Assembly: GCF_002868715.1 (NCBI RefSeq)
Contig: NZ_PKLZ01000001.1
Span: forward strand, 620,001 to 684,000
Reading direction: 5' to 3'
From: Kineobactrum sediminis
GTDB taxonomy: Bacteria > Pseudomonadota > Gammaproteobacteria > Pseudomonadales > Halieaceae
DNA: 64,000 nt
Every line of letters starts with the position of its first letter. Within the stretch, counting starts at the first letter, position 1. The notes under the pieces are model-generated. The model did not search any database, was not told the DNA's origin, and saw nothing but the letters and a program-made list of their open reading frames with translations. A program made the translations under genes and the position numbers. This document shows, one piece after another, positions 16,638 through 27,448 of the stretch.

Positions 16638-18179
16638 TCAGCTCAGCCAGCGGCCCAGGGGTGTTTTGCGCCACATGAAATCCATCAGCTTGCGCATGCC
16701 CTCGGCGCTCTTCACGCTATTGGGATAGCCGTTCGCCATTTTACCGCCGAAGCGGTCGATTACGATGGGCATTTCGTGGCAGTAGCCACGCATGCCCTTC
16801 TTACCATTAACCTGGCCAATACCGGAGTTCTTGCGCCCACCAAACGGAGCCGCCGGGATTCCGTAACTCAGGGCCATATCGTTGACACTGCAGCTGCCGG
16901 TATCAATGGCGGCCGCCAGGCGGTAGCCCTTGTCCTTGTCCCGGGTCCATACGTTGCCGTTAAGACCAAACTCGGAATCGTTCGCCAGCCGCAGGGCCTC
17001 ATCTTCATCGGCCACCCGCTCAATACAGAGAATGGGGCCGAAGGTCTCGTGCACCATGATATCCATGCTGTTGTCGACACCGGTAATCACCGTTGGCTCA
17101 TAGTACAGGCCGGGGAGATCCGGGTTGCGCCGGCCTCCGGTATGAATCACCGCGCCCTTGCTACGGGCATCTTCCACATGAGCTTCGATAATGGCCATCT
17201 GCCGATCCCAGAATACGGCGCCAACATCTTCTGTCCAGCCATGTTGCTGCCCCTGGCTCAGGTGCCTGCCCTTGTCCAGTACCAGCCGCAGGAACTCGTC
17301 GTAGACCTCGCTCACCACGTAAATACGCTCTGTGCCACAGCAATAGTGACCGGTATTCATGCACGATCCCAGCCAGGCGCCGTCGGCAGCGCGGTCCAGG
17401 TCGGCGTCGGCACAGACAATCATTGCATCATTACCGCCCAGCTCCAGGGTGCAGGGGATCAGCTGGCTGGCGCAGGCCTCGGCCACTTTGCGCCCGGTAG
17501 CCACGCTGCCGGTAAAAGACACCTTGTCGACCCCACCGCGGACAATGGCCGCGCCGGTATCGCCGTCACCCAGCAATACCTGCAGCACCCCGGGCGGCAG
17601 CCCTGCGTCCTCCAGAATCGTCTGGGCCAGCCGGGCTGAGAAGGGGGTGACCTCAGAGCCCTTGGCGATTACCGCATTGCCCGCCAGAACAGCCTGCACC
17701 GCCTGGTTCATCACCAGCACGAAGGGGCCATTCCAGGGCGTAATCAGCCCAATCACCCCCAGTGGCTTATAGAGAATGCGCAGCTGCTTGGCGATACCGA
17801 TAATCCCGTGCACCCGACGTTTGCGCGGTTTAAGAAAGTCTTCCGCATGCTTGGCGTAATAACACAGCGAATCGGCCACCGAAAAAATCTCCATACTCAT
17901 GGCATCGGTGCGGGTCTTGCCGGTTTCTGCCACGACCGTGTCGATAATCTGGTCCTGCCGTTCCAACACCAGCTGCAAAGCGCGCTCGGCTATTCTGGCG
18001 CGCTCGCGAATCGGGGTCGCTGCCCAGGCAGGCTGGACTTGACGGGCGGTAGCGATAGCAGCAGCCACGTCGTCCTCATTGGCACATACCATTTCACCAC
18101 AGGGTTCAAGGGTAACCGGGCTGCGCAGCAGCAGGTGGCGGCGGGAATCTGTTGACTCAATGGGTTCGTACAGGGCCAT
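16638..18179 (-). CDS. NAD(P)-dependent aldehyde dehydrogenase family protein
   Basis: This 513-residue enzyme oxidises an aldehyde to a carboxylate. Motifs are VIGLITPWNGPFVLVMNQAV (cofactor side), SFTGSVATGRKV, the general base in LELGGNDAMIV and the catalytic cysteine in NTGHYCCGTERIYV. The C-terminal APFGGRKNSGIG is also typical. The substrate cannot be read from sequence; succinate semialdehyde or a small aldehyde are possible. It is divergent from ackA across 200 bp, so it may feed the acetate and phosphoketolase block. Confidence 0.9.
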   Translation of the reverse strand: MALYEPIESTDSRRHLLLRSPVTLEPCGEMVCANEDDVAAAIATARQVQPAWAATPIRERARIAERALQLVLERQDQIIDTVVAETGKTRTDAMSMEIFSVADSLCYYAKHAEDFLKPRKRRVHGIIGIAKQLRILYKPLGVIGLITPWNGPFVLVMNQAVQAVLAGNAVIAKGSEVTPFSARLAQTILEDAGLPPGVLQVLLGDGDTGAAIVRGGVDKVSFTGSVATGRKVAEACASQLIPCTLELGGNDAMIVCADADLDRAADGAWLGSCMNTGHYCCGTERIYVVSEVYDEFLRLVLDKGRHLSQGQQHGWTEDVGAVFWDRQMAIIEAHVEDARSKGAVIHTGGRRNPDLPGLYYEPTVITGVDNSMDIMVHETFGPILCIERVADEDEALRLANDSEFGLNGNVWTRDKDKGYRLAAAIDTGSCSVNDMALSYGIPAAPFGGRKNSGIGQVNGKKGMRGYCHEMPIVIDRFGGKMANGYPNSVKSAEGMRKLMDFMWRKTPLGRWLS

Positions 18180-18205
18180 GGCAGCAGTCTCATTATGTTT
18201 CAGTT

Positions 18206-18224
18206 AAAACTAATAATCATTAGC
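18206..18224 (-). promoter_or_regulatory. Fur-like or palindromic operator before the aldehyde dehydrogenase
   Basis: A 19-bp AT-rich site matches 14 of 19 positions of the classical Fur box and contains the palindrome CTAAT-AATC-ATTAG. It lies 27-45 bp upstream of the dehydrogenase start, where a repressor would block transcription. A TetR-type operator is an alternative reading. Confidence 0.3.
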
Positions 18225-18379
18225 ATGACTGTCAATAGCAGTAGTGCAAGCCTTCAGACTCCCTCCCTGGCATTGCCAATGAAATCTGACCGGACCGAGC
18301 GTGGGCTATCACCACAGTGAGCTATGCTCAGTAGAGCGAATTTCAGTGAACCAGATGGGAGGCGGCGGCAGCGCGGGAT

Positions 18380-19588
18380 ATGAATGTACTGGTATTCAAT
18401 AGTGGCAGCTCATCTCTCAAATACCGCCTGGTCGACAGTACCAACGGCAAGGATCTGTGCAAGGGGCGCCTGGAGCGACTCGGTGAAGAGCACAGCCATG
18501 CCCGACATCAGTGGTTGAGCGGGACGGGGGTTCGCCGCGAACAAGGCGAGGATTACGATTCGCTGGATCACTCGGCAGCCCTGCAACACATCTATCAACA
18601 CCTGGAGACACTGGCCGAGCAGGAAAACTTACCCTCCCCCGAAGCCATCGGCCACCGGGTGGTCCATGGCGGTGACCGCTTTCGGCGCGCGGTCGCGATA
18701 GACCAGAACGTCATCACAGAGATTGAGCAGCTGGCTCCACTGGCACCACTGCACAATCCACCCGCCCTGGCAGTAATCAACCAATGCCGGGAACATTTTC
18801 CCCAGTTGCCCCAGGCTGCGGTATTCGACACGGCATTTCATCAGCGTATGCCCGCACATGCTCGCCGCTATGCGGTACCCGACCACTGGTATCGAGACCA
18901 TCGGGTACAACGTTACGGTTTCCATGGCATTTCCCATGGCTATGCGGCCAGGGCCGCGGCACAGCAACTCGGCCGCCCCCTTGAGCAGCTGAAGCTGATC
19001 ACCCTGCACCTGGGCAACGGCGCCAGTGCCGCCGCTATCAAAAACGGTCACAGCGTGGATACCTCCATGGGCATGACGCCGCTGGAGGGGCTGGTAATGG
19101 GAACCCGCAGCGGCGATGTCGACATTGCGGCTGCGCTCCATGTAGCGCGCGAAGAAGGCCTGGACCTCGGTCAGCTGGAACAGGAACTGAGACAGTGCAG
19201 TGGCCTTCTGGGGCTCTGCGGCAGCAACGATGTCCGCGACATCAGCAGCCGCAGTGACCAGGGCGATGCCGCGGCGAAGCTGGCGCTGGCGATCTACGCC
19301 TACCGGATACGCAAATATATCGGTGCTTACATCGCCGTCCTGGGCGGTCTTGACGCCCTGGTATTTACCGCGGGGGTCGGCGAGAACTCGGCCGCGGTTC
19401 GAGCCATGGCGTGCACCGATATGCAGAACCTCGGTATCAGTATTGATAAGGCGCGCAACCGCTGCCCCGGTCTTGATGGTAGCAAGGCTATTCATACACC
19501 CGGCGCGCCGGTGACGATACTTATTGTCCGCGCCAATGAGGAGCTGGAGATTGCCCGGCAGACAATGGCACTGCTGAACGCACGGTAA
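18380..19588 (+). CDS. ackA: Acetate kinase
   Basis: This cytoplasmic enzyme interconverts acetyl phosphate plus ADP with acetate plus ATP. The 402-residue length is normal. NSGSSSLKY at the N-terminus, GHRVVHGGD, DTAFHQRMP, YGFHGISH, LHLGNGASAAAIKNG and FTAGVGENSA are the family signatures. It is the first gene of a run that continues into a phosphoketolase, which makes acetyl phosphate, so the kinase probably harvests that product as ATP. No phosphotransacetylase gene lies nearby. Confidence 0.96.
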   Translation: MNVLVFNSGSSSLKYRLVDSTNGKDLCKGRLERLGEEHSHARHQWLSGTGVRREQGEDYDSLDHSAALQHIYQHLETLAEQENLPSPEAIGHRVVHGGDRFRRAVAIDQNVITEIEQLAPLAPLHNPPALAVINQCREHFPQLPQAAVFDTAFHQRMPAHARRYAVPDHWYRDHRVQRYGFHGISHGYAARAAAQQLGRPLEQLKLITLHLGNGASAAAIKNGHSVDTSMGMTPLEGLVMGTRSGDVDIAAALHVAREEGLDLGQLEQELRQCSGLLGLCGSNDVRDISSRSDQGDAAAKLALAIYAYRIRKYIGAYIAVLGGLDALVFTAGVGENSAAVRAMACTDMQNLGISIDKARNRCPGLDGSKAIHTPGAPVTILIVRANEELEIARQTMALLNAR

Positions 19589-19615
19589 CAGCAACCGCGG
19601 TGAGGAGCCCATCCC

Positions 19616-22015
19616 ATGTCAAAGAGCGCACAAGAGATGACAACAAACATCCTGGAACCCGCACAGCTTAGCGCCATCGACGGCTATTGGCGGGCCTGCA
19701 ACTACCTGGCCGCGGGGATGATTTACCTGCGTAGTAACGCCCTGCTACGAGAGCCGCTGCAACCGGAACACATCAAGCAACGGCTACTGGGCCACTGGGG
19801 GGCCAGCCCGGGGCTCGCTTTCATGTATGTACACGCCAACCGCCTGATCCGCCACTATGACCTCAATGCCCTGTTCATAGCAGGCCCGGGGCACGGCGCA
19901 CCGGGCGTACTGGCACCGGTATACCTGGAGGGCAGTTACTCCGAAATCTACCCGAATATGAGCGAAGACGAACAGGGCATGAGCGAATTGTTCCGGCGGT
20001 TTTCCTTTCCGGGCGGCCTGGGTAGCCACTGCACCCCCGAACTGCCGGGCTCGATACATGAAGGTGGCGAACTGGGTTATAGCCTGTCCCATGCCTTTGG
20101 CGCCGCTTTTGACAACCCGGACCTGATTGTATTTACCGCGGTGGGCGATGGTGAAGCGGAAACCGGGCCCCTCGCCACCTCATGGCACTCCAATAAATTC
20201 CTCAATCCCCTGCGCGACGGAGCGGTGCTGCCGATCCTGCATCTCAACGGCTACAAGATCAACAATCCCACCCTGCTCGCACGCATATCGCATGAAGAAC
20301 TGGAAAACCTGTTGCTGGGTTATGGCTGGGTACCGGTTTTTGTCAGCGGTGAGGATCCCGCTGACATGCATCAGCAAATGGCCGCAGCGATGACCCATTG
20401 TATCGAACAGATCCGCAGCCTGCAGAATGAGGCACGCGCAGCAGGGGTCGCAAACCGGCCGCGCTGGCCGATGATTGTGCTGCGTTCCCCCAAGGGCTGG
20501 ACTGGCCCCAAGACTGTCGATGGCCACAAGGTTGAAGGGAGCTGGCGATCACACCAGGTGCCACTGGCAAACGTACGCGCCGACCCGGAACACCTGGCGG
20601 CGCTTGAAAGTTGGCTGCGCAGTTACCGGCCGGAGGAATTGTTCGACGACCAGGGCCGCCTGGTGGAATCCCTGCGTGCGTTGTCTCCGATTGGGCCGCG
20701 GCGCATGGGCGCCAATCCCCACAGCAACGGTGGCCTGCTCCGGCGACCCCTGCGACTGCCGCATTTTCGCCATTATGCAGTAGCTGTCGAATCTCCGGGA
20801 CAGGAGCGTGTCTTCAATACCCGGCCATTGGCGGCGCTGTTGCGCGATACCATGGCGCGCAACCCCGATACTTTTCGCCTGTTTGGCCCCGACGAGACCA
20901 CCTCCAACAAGCTGGATACGGTTTACGAGGAAAGCAAAAAGCTGTGGCTGGCGCAACGTTTGCCGGAGGACGATGACGGCGGCGAGCTCGCGCCCGACGG
21001 ACGAGTCCTGGAAATGCTTTCCGAGCACACCCTCGAGGGCTGGCTGGAGGGCTACCTGCTCACCGGGCGCCACGGCTTTTTTGCAACCTACGAAGCCTTC
21101 GCGCATGTTATCGACTCCATGTACAACCAGCACGCCAAGTGGCTGGCAATCAGCGACCAGCTGGCCTGGCGGGCACCCATCGCTTCTCTTAACCTGCTCA
21201 TTACCTCAACCGTCTGGCGCCAGGATCACAATGGCTTTACCCACCAGGACCCCGGCTTTCTCGATATCGTGGTTAACAAGAGTCCCAATGTAACCCGGGT
21301 TTACCTGCCACCGGACGCCAACTGCCTGTTGTCCACGGCGGACCACTGCCTGCGCAGCCACAACGATATCAACGTGATCGTCTGCGACAAACAGCACCAC
21401 CTGCAGTATCTCGATATGGAAACGGCCATTATCCACTGCACCAAAGGTATCGGCATCTGGGACTGGGCCAGCACTGACCAGGGTGAAGATCCCGATATCG
21501 TGATGGCCGGATGCGGTGATATCGCCACCCAGGAAGCGCTGGCGGCGACGGCAATGTTGTGCGACCATTTCCCCGACCTGAAGATCCGCTTTGTGAATGT
21601 GGTGGACCTGTTCCGCCTGACACCCCCGGAGGAGCATCCTCATGGCCTTAGCCACCGCGACTTCGACAGCCTGTTCACCGTTAACAAGCCGGTGATATTC
21701 AATTTCCACGGTTACCCCTGGCTGATTCACCGGCTGGCCTACCGACGCACCAACCACGCTAACCTGCACGTCCGTGGTTACAAGGAAAAGGGCAGCATCA
21801 ATACCCCTCTGGAGCTGGCCATCGAAAACAACGTGGACCGTTTCAGCCTCGCCATTGACGCCATTGACCGGGTACCAGCGCTCCAGGCCAGTGGCGCCCA
21901 TACCAAGGAGAAACTCAGGGACATGCGGCTGTCGTGCCGTCATTACGCCCATGAACACGGGGTGGACATGCCGGAGATCAGCGCCTGGCGCTGGCCGCAA
22001 AGGCCATCCCGTTGA
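19616..22015 (+). CDS. xfp: Xylulose-5-phosphate/fructose-6-phosphate phosphoketolase
   Basis: This thiamine-diphosphate enzyme cleaves xylulose 5-phosphate (and often fructose 6-phosphate) with phosphate to acetyl phosphate plus glyceraldehyde 3-phosphate or erythrose 4-phosphate. The 799 residues match the family length. The region [25 protein letters not shown] and [22 protein letters not shown] carry the cofactor and metal motifs. [14 protein letters not shown] and [16 protein letters not shown] segments follow. It lies between ackA and frdA; its stop overlaps the frdA start by 4 bp. Confidence 0.95.
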   Translation: MSKSAQEMTTNILEPAQLSAIDGYWRACNYLAAGMIYLRSNALLREPLQPEHIKQRLLGHWGASPGLAFMYVHANRLIRHYDLNALFIAGPGHGAPGVLAPVYLEGSYSEIYPNMSEDEQGMSELFRRFSFPGGLGSHCTPELPGSIHEGGELGYSLSHAFGAAFDNPDLIVFTAVGDGEAETGPLATSWHSNKFLNPLRDGAVLPILHLNGYKINNPTLLARISHEELENLLLGYGWVPVFVSGEDPADMHQQMAAAMTHCIEQIRSLQNEARAAGVANRPRWPMIVLRSPKGWTGPKTVDGHKVEGSWRSHQVPLANVRADPEHLAALESWLRSYRPEELFDDQGRLVESLRALSPIGPRRMGANPHSNGGLLRRPLRLPHFRHYAVAVESPGQERVFNTRPLAALLRDTMARNPDTFRLFGPDETTSNKLDTVYEESKKLWLAQRLPEDDDGGELAPDGRVLEMLSEHTLEGWLEGYLLTGRHGFFATYEAFAHVIDSMYNQHAKWLAISDQLAWRAPIASLNLLITSTVWRQDHNGFTHQDPGFLDIVVNKSPNVTRVYLPPDANCLLSTADHCLRSHNDINVIVCDKQHHLQYLDMETAIIHCTKGIGIWDWASTDQGEDPDIVMAGCGDIATQEALAATAMLCDHFPDLKIRFVNVVDLFRLTPPEEHPHGLSHRDFDSLFTVNKPVIFNFHGYPWLIHRLAYRRTNHANLHVRGYKEKGSINTPLELAIENNVDRFSLAIDAIDRVPALQASGAHTKEKLRDMRLSCRHYAHEHGVDMPEISAWRWPQRPSR

Positions 22016-23805
22016 ATGCAGGCGACGCCCCCGATATACGCGCGCTGCAAGCCGATATCGTGATAGTGGGTGGCGGCGGCGCCGGCCTGCGGGCCGCCAT
22101 CGCCGCAGCCGAGGCAAACCCGCAGCTGGACATCCTGTTGCTGTCCAAGGTGTACCCGATGCGCAGCCATACGGTGGCGGCAGAGGGCGGCTGCGCCGGC
22201 GTGATCCAGCTCCACGACAGCCTCGATGCGCACTTCGATGACACCGTCTCCGGTGGCGACTGGCTCTGTGACCAGGATGTGGTGGACTATTTCGTGCATC
22301 ACGCCACCGAGGAAAACCTGCGGCTGGAGCACTGGGGTTGCCCCTGGAGCCGCAAAGCCGACGGCAGCATCAATGTGCGCGCCTTCGGTGGCATGAAAAT
22401 CGAGCGCACCTGGTTCGCCGCCGACAAGACCGGCTTCCACATCCTCCATACGCTGTTCCAGACCTCTCTCAAGTACCCCTCGATCCGCCGCTGCGACGAA
22501 TACTTCTGCACCGACCTGCTGCTGGAGGACGGCGCCTGCGCCGGCGTCCAGGCCATCGACATGCGCAACGGCACCCATACCCTGATCGCGGCTTCCGCCG
22601 TCATCCTCGCCACCGGTGGCGCTGCCCGGGTTTATCGCTATAACACCAACGGCGGTATTGTCACCGGCGACGGCATGGCCCTGGCGTATCGCCAGGGCGT
22701 GGCGCTGCGGGACATGGAATTCGTGCAATACCATCCCACCGGTTTGCCCGGCTCCGGGATCCTCATCACCGAGGCGGCCCGGGGTGAGGGAGGTGTACTA
22801 ACCAATAGCGACGGATACCGCTATTTACAGGACTATGGTCTCGGCCCGGAGACTCCCCTGGGAGAAGCCTGCAACAAATATATGGAACTGGGGCCGCGGG
22901 ACCGCCTGAGCCAGGCTTTCTGGCACGAGGCCAAGGCGGGGCGGGCGCTGGCCACCAGCCGCGGTGAGGCCGTGAACCTGGACCTGCGCCATCTCGGCGA
23001 GGCCCGCATCAATGAACGCCTGCCCTTTATCCGCGATCTGGCTCGCACCTATGTCAACGTTGATGCTGTCCATGAGCCAATCCCGGTGCGGCCTACCGCC
23101 CACTACACCATGGGCGGGATCCAGACTGACCGTCACACTGCTACTGCTCTGCCGGGGCTGTTCGCCGTCGGCGAATGTGCCAGTGTCGGGTTGCACGGCG
23201 CGAACCGGCTGGGCTCCAATTCCCTGGCCGAACTGAGCGTGTTCGGTCGGGTGGCGGGGGAACAGGCGGCAGCGCGTGCGAGCCAGGGGCCAGCGGTGGA
23301 TCCGCGACGCTTGCTGGCCCGGGCGCAAGACAATGCCGCGGGGTGGGAGTCCCTGCGCGAAGCCAGGGGCGGCGAACACCTGGCCACGATCCGGGACGAA
23401 ATGGCCCGCGCCATGGAAGACGGGGCCGGCATTTTCCGCCTGCCGGGGCAGATGCAACAGACCTGCGCCAAAATTGCAGAATTGAAGGGGCGCTATCGCG
23501 AACTGGGACTGGTGGATCGCAGCCGCGTTTTCAATACCGAGTGGCTCAATGCGATCGAGCTGGGCAACCTGCTGGATGTCGCGGAGGCCATGGCCCATGC
23601 GGCACTGGCCCGCAAGGAATCCCGCGGCAGCCACCAGCGGATCGAAGACTTCCCCGAGCGCGACGATGCGCAATTCCTCAGGCACAGCCTGGTGTATCGC
23701 GCAGCCGACACGCCGCGGCTGGACTGGCAGGATGTGGTGATCACCCGCTCACAGCCTGCGGAACGCCATTACGGTGCTGCCGGGCAGCAGGAGAGCAAAC
23801 CGTGA
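22012..23805 (+). CDS. frdA: Fumarate reductase flavoprotein subunit
   Basis: This is the catalytic subunit of quinol:fumarate reductase on the cytoplasmic face of the membrane. [15 protein letters not shown] is the FAD dinucleotide site. [14 protein letters not shown] carries the histidine that binds FAD covalently. [21 protein letters not shown] and the [10 protein letters not shown] region form the fumarate site. Similarity to E. coli FrdA is clearer than to SdhA, and the gene is followed by frdB, frdC and frdD. The start is TTG 22012, which overlaps the phosphoketolase stop. Confidence 0.95.
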   Translation: MNAGDAPDIRALQADIVIVGGGGAGLRAAIAAAEANPQLDILLLSKVYPMRSHTVAAEGGCAGVIQLHDSLDAHFDDTVSGGDWLCDQDVVDYFVHHATEENLRLEHWGCPWSRKADGSINVRAFGGMKIERTWFAADKTGFHILHTLFQTSLKYPSIRRCDEYFCTDLLLEDGACAGVQAIDMRNGTHTLIAASAVILATGGAARVYRYNTNGGIVTGDGMALAYRQGVALRDMEFVQYHPTGLPGSGILITEAARGEGGVLTNSDGYRYLQDYGLGPETPLGEACNKYMELGPRDRLSQAFWHEAKAGRALATSRGEAVNLDLRHLGEARINERLPFIRDLARTYVNVDAVHEPIPVRPTAHYTMGGIQTDRHTATALPGLFAVGECASVGLHGANRLGSNSLAELSVFGRVAGEQAAARASQGPAVDPRRLLARAQDNAAGWESLREARGGEHLATIRDEMARAMEDGAGIFRLPGQMQQTCAKIAELKGRYRELGLVDRSRVFNTEWLNAIELGNLLDVAEAMAHAALARKESRGSHQRIEDFPERDDAQFLRHSLVYRAADTPRLDWQDVVITRSQPAERHYGAAGQQESKP

Positions 23806-24557
23806 CCGAAACAGTGACCGTGCGGGTACAGCGCTACCGGCCAGAAGAAGATCAGGAACCCTGGGCGCAGAGCTTCGAAGTGCCCTACAGCGAAGACCTT
23901 TCCATACTGGACGCCCTGAACCAGATCAAGGACCAGCAGGACCCGACTCTCAGCCATCGCTGGTCCTGCCGCATGGCAATCTGCGGCAGTTGCGGGGTGA
24001 TGATAAATGGCGAGCCGCGCCTGGCCTGCAAGACCTTCCTTCGTGACTACCGGGGCAAGGATGCCCTGGAAGTGCGGGCCCTGGACAATTTTCCCATCGA
24101 GCGCGACCTGGTGTCTGATATCAGCGGCTTTATCGACCATCTGGAGACCGTACAACCCTGGTTGATCCGTAGCGACGAGCAACCCGTCAGTGCCGGCGCT
24201 TATCGCCAGACTCCCGAGCAGATGCAGCGCTACGCGGCCTTCAGCCAGTGCATCAATTGCGGCCTGTGCTATGCCGCCTGTCCGCAATTTGGCCGCGATC
24301 CCGCCTTCCTCGGGCCGGCGGCGCTGACCCTCGCCCAGCGCTACAACCTGGATTCCCGGGACGAGGGCGCAAGCCAGCGAATGAACTGGCTGAATGCCGA
24401 AGCAGGCGTGTGGAGCTGCACCTTTGTCGGTTACTGTTCGCAAGTGTGCCCCAAGGACGTCGACCCGGCGGCAGCGATCAACCAGGGCAAAGTGGCCTCG
24501 GACATTAACTACGCAGTAAACCTGTTTAATATCCTGCGAGGCAAGGACGATGCGTAA
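23802..24557 (+). CDS. frdB: Fumarate reductase iron-sulfur subunit
   Basis: This 251-residue electron-transfer subunit links quinol oxidation in the membrane with FrdA. The [2Fe-2S] site is [14 protein letters not shown] with a later cysteine at [10 protein letters not shown]. The [4Fe-4S] and [3Fe-4S] sites are [15 protein letters not shown] and [19 protein letters not shown]. The GTG at 23802 overlaps the frdA stop and gives an N-terminus in line with FrdB. An upstream in-frame extension would be antisense-like sequence inside frdA. It overlaps frdC by 8 bp. Confidence 0.95.
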   Translation: MTETVTVRVQRYRPEEDQEPWAQSFEVPYSEDLSILDALNQIKDQQDPTLSHRWSCRMAICGSCGVMINGEPRLACKTFLRDYRGKDALEVRALDNFPIERDLVSDISGFIDHLETVQPWLIRSDEQPVSAGAYRQTPEQMQRYAAFSQCINCGLCYAACPQFGRDPAFLGPAALTLAQRYNLDSRDEGASQRMNWLNAEAGVWSCTFVGYCSQVCPKDVDPAAAINQGKVASDINYAVNLFNILRGKDDA

Positions 24558-24951
24558 GCCCTACGTTCAGCGCCAGCGGGCCGACTGGTGGCTGCGCAAC
24601 CCCGCCTATCGCCGCTATATGCTGCGCGAGGCCACGGCCTTACCCCTGCTCTTTTACACCCTCTTGCTGATGAGCGGCTTGTACCAGTTCACCCGCGGCG
24701 AGGCGGCGTTCCTGGGCTGGCTGGAACTGTTGCGCAATCCCTGGTTGCTGGCCCTGCACGGGGTGGCACTGGCGGCGGCACTGTTCCACGCTGTTACCTG
24801 GATTGCCCTGGTGCCGAAGATCCTGGTTATCGATACGGACCGGCTGCGGGTCAGCCCAACGGTAGTGAAGAGGCTGCACCAGGTGGGCGCCGTGGTCTGC
24901 AATGTCGGCTTGCTGCTGCTGGTACTGCTACTTGTCGGGGGAGGGCGTTGA
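24550..24951 (+). CDS. frdC: Fumarate reductase membrane anchor subunit C
   Basis: This 133-residue membrane anchor has three predicted helices. The start [31 protein letters not shown] matches the FrdC pattern. With FrdD it forms the quinone-binding membrane part. It contains no clear heme ligand pair, in agreement with the heme-free E. coli type. It overlaps frdB by 8 bp and ends two bases before the frdD start. Confidence 0.93.
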   Translation: MRKPYVQRQRADWWLRNPAYRRYMLREATALPLLFYTLLLMSGLYQFTRGEAAFLGWLELLRNPWLLALHGVALAAALFHAVTWIALVPKILVIDTDRLRVSPTVVKRLHQVGAVVCNVGLLLLVLLLVGGGR

Positions 24952-24953
24952 GC

Positions 24954-25301
24954 ATGCGTCGCTCCCATGAGCCCATCGCCTGGTCCCTGTTTGGTGCCGG
25001 TGGCATGTTGCTGGCTTTTATCGGACCCGGCCTGGTGCTGGCTACCGCCTTGCTGCCCTGGCTGGCGGCACACGATCCGGTGGCGACCCATGCCGCCGTT
25101 GGCGCGCTGCTCGCGCATCCGCTGGGAAAACTGCTGGTACTGGCTTGTGTGGTGCTGCCTCTTTTTCATACCCTGCACCGGATCTATCACAGCCTGCACG
25201 ACCTGCATCTGCGCGCTCCCAGGCGGCTCATGCAACTGCTCTGCTATGGGGGTGCAACGCTACTGAGTGGCGTCACTGCCTGGTGGTTGCTCCTGATCTG
25301 A
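24954..25301 (+). CDS. frdD: Fumarate reductase membrane anchor subunit D
   Basis: This 115-residue second anchor has three helices and matches FrdD (RRSHEPIAWSLFGAGGMLLAFIGP, then HTLHRIYHSLHDL). The ATG at 24954 follows the frdC stop directly. An earlier frame opening at 24588 lies inside frdC and is not real. The 3' end overlaps the convergent GGDEF gene by 42 bp, so the two transcripts run into each other. Confidence 0.92.
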   Translation: MRRSHEPIAWSLFGAGGMLLAFIGPGLVLATALLPWLAAHDPVATHAAVGALLAHPLGKLLVLACVVLPLFHTLHRIYHSLHDLHLRAPRRLMQLLCYGGATLLSGVTAWWLLLI

Positions 25302-26642
25302 AGGAGTAGTCCGCTGCGCCGCGGCAGTTTCCTTGGCGGCATACATGCGTTTGTCTGCATGCCGCAACAAAGACTCCGGAGTAGTGCCATCATCGGGATA
25401 CAAGGCCATCCCGATACTGACAGGCGACAGCAGGGGTTTGTGGTCCAGCTCGAAGGGGAGGGCAAAGGCGCCCTGGATTTTGTCCACCAGGACCTGCGCG
25501 TGATCGGTCGCTGCCAACCCTTCAAGGACAATGATAAATTCATCTCCGCCCAGCCTGGCCACCGTATCCGAGGCACGCACGCTGGCAAGCAGGCGCTGCG
25601 CAGTAAGCTGTAACAGGCAGTCACCGGCGGCATGGCCCAGGGTATCGTTGACCCGCTTGAAATCATCCATGTCGACAAATAGCAGCGCGAGCATACCGGA
25701 TTCACGCTCGGCGACACTGATCGCCTTTTGTAGCCGATCATCCAGCAGGGCCCGATTGGGAAGCCCGGTCAGGGCATCATACTGGGCCCGTTGTTCAAGT
25801 CGCGCCAGCAGACGTTGCTGGCTGATGGCGACCGTCACCTGGTCCGCTACGAATTCCAGCAGTTGCTGATGCTCTTCGCTAAAACCGGCAGCGGGGGAGT
25901 CGCTCCTGACCACCAGCGCACCAATAACCCCCTGCTCACTGGTCAGCGGCGCGCCCAACCAATAGCAAGATCGGCTGCCACTGATGTCCGTATCCCCCGT
26001 AGTCAGGGCCCCAGGCCCGGACAACAGTGTCTGGCCCTTGATGCGCACCTGTTCACACAGGGGTTCCACCCCTTCTGCCTGCGCGGCACCCGCGTTTTCC
26101 CGATCCCGGGAAAAAGGATAATTCCAGCGTCCATCGCGATAGTCCCAGAGGCCCAGATAAAAGCCACGGGCGGGTACCAGTTTGGCAACGATGTCGTGAA
26201 TCTGGTCCAGCAGGATGCCCAGATCACGTTCCCGATGAGCCGCCTGGGATATCCGGAACAAGGCGGATTGCACCAGTTCCGCCTGTTTGCGCCGGGTAAT
26301 GTCGCGAGCGACGCCAATCCGGACCTGGCCCTCCTCGGACCAGCGGGCACTCCACATGATGTGGACCACTTCGCCATCCTTGCGCAGGTAACGATTCTCG
26401 AACTGGGTGCTATCGGTGCCGGCCATCACCTGGCGGGCACGGTTGAGGGTGTATTCCCGGTCGTCCGGGTGCACCAGGTCCTGCACGGTCTTGCCCACCA
26501 TCTCTTCCTGGGTAAAGCCGAACACTGACTCACAGGCAGCGGATACATACTGAAAGTGGCCGTCGCTGTCGACCACGCAGACGACATCGAGCAGCAGATC
26601 AAGAAATTGGGTAAGTGCGGGATCGGAGACATAGTCGACCAC
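25260..26642 (-). CDS. PAS-GAF-GGDEF diguanylate cyclase
   Basis: This 460-residue soluble signalling protein has a PAS domain (about residues 5-125), a GAF domain (about 140-280) and a C-terminal GGDEF domain. The active site RLGGDEFIIVLEG is intact. RASD five residues upstream is a product-inhibition I-site, so it should make c-di-GMP with feedback control. The start is GTG at 26642; no ATG near it fits. It lies 29 bp after hisF and converges with frdD. The signal sensed is not evident. Confidence 0.9.
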   Translation of the reverse strand: MVDYVSDPALTQFLDLLLDVVCVVDSDGHFQYVSAACESVFGFTQEEMVGKTVQDLVHPDDREYTLNRARQVMAGTDSTQFENRYLRKDGEVVHIMWSARWSEEGQVRIGVARDITRRKQAELVQSALFRISQAAHRERDLGILLDQIHDIVAKLVPARGFYLGLWDYRDGRWNYPFSRDRENAGAAQAEGVEPLCEQVRIKGQTLLSGPGALTTGDTDISGSRSCYWLGAPLTSEQGVIGALVVRSDSPAAGFSEEHQQLLEFVADQVTVAISQQRLLARLEQRAQYDALTGLPNRALLDDRLQKAISVAERESGMLALLFVDMDDFKRVNDTLGHAAGDCLLQLTAQRLLASVRASDTVARLGGDEFIIVLEGLAATDHAQVLVDKIQGAFALPFELDHKPLLSPVSIGMALYPDDGTTPESLLRHADKRMYAAKETAAAQRTTPSDQEQPPGSDATQ

Positions 26643-26671
26643 TACCGGCGTCTCGCTTTCCGGAACGGGGT

Positions 26672-27445
26672 TCAGACCCGCACCTCAATGCCATGTGCCG
26701 CCATGTAGGCCTTGGCCTGGGGCACGGTGAACTCGCCGAAGTGAAAGATGCTGGCCGCCAGGACCGCGTCAGCGCCGCCCAAAAGGATCCCATCCACCAG
26801 GTGTTGCAGGTTGCCGACACCGCCTGAGGCAATGACCGGGATATCCACCGCGTCAGTGATGGCGCTGGTAACGCCCAGCTCAAAGCCATTGCGGGTACCA
26901 TCACGATCCATACTTGTAAGCAGGATTTCCCCCGCCCCCAATTCGGCCATTTTTATCGCCCAGGCCACCGCATCAATACCAGTGGGTTTGCGCCCACCGT
27001 GGGTGAAGATTTCCCAACGCGGCTTGCCCTCCACATCCTCTACCCGCTTGGCGTCGATGGCAACCACAATGCACTGGGCACCAAACCGCTCGGAGGCCTG
27101 GCGCACCAGTTCGGGGTTATGAATAGCGGCGGTATTGATGCTGACCTTGTCGGCACCGGCGTTGAGCATGGTGCGGATATCTTCCAGCGAGCGAATGCCG
27201 CCACCCACCGTCAGTGGGATAAATACCTGTTCGGCAATCTGCTCCACCGTATGCACGGTGGTGTCCCGGCCCTGGTGGCTGGCGGTGATATCGAGAAAGG
27301 TGATTTCGTCGGCGCCCTGTTCATTGTAACGCCGGGCGATTTCCACCGGGTCACCGGCATCGCGAATACCAACAAAATTAACACCCTTCACCACCCGGCC
27401 ATTGTCGACATCCAGGCAGGGAATAATACGTTTGGCCAGGCCCAT
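26672..27445 (-). CDS. hisF: Imidazole glycerol phosphate synthase, cyclase subunit HisF
   Basis: This 257-residue TIM barrel forms imidazole glycerol phosphate and AICAR using ammonia from HisH. The catalytic Asp near the N-terminus ([16 protein letters not shown]) and the second Asp region ([14 protein letters not shown]) are present. It lies 3 bp after the hisA stop. The order hisB-hisH-hisA-hisF on the minus strand is a standard histidine sub-operon. Confidence 0.97.
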   Translation of the reverse strand: MGLAKRIIPCLDVDNGRVVKGVNFVGIRDAGDPVEIARRYNEQGADEITFLDITASHQGRDTTVHTVEQIAEQVFIPLTVGGGIRSLEDIRTMLNAGADKVSINTAAIHNPELVRQASERFGAQCIVVAIDAKRVEDVEGKPRWEIFTHGGRKPTGIDAVAWAIKMAELGAGEILLTSMDRDGTRNGFELGVTSAITDAVDIPVIASGGVGNLQHLVDGILLGGADAVLAASIFHFGEFTVPQAKAYMAAHGIEVRV

Positions 27446-27448
27446 GGA

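Noticed and set aside
16638..18179. Coenzyme-A-acylating aldehyde dehydrogenase feeding acetyl-CoA to the ackA block
   Set aside because: The sequence has the hydrolytic-type motifs (LELGGND and a Cys in GHYCCG) and the normal non-acylating length.
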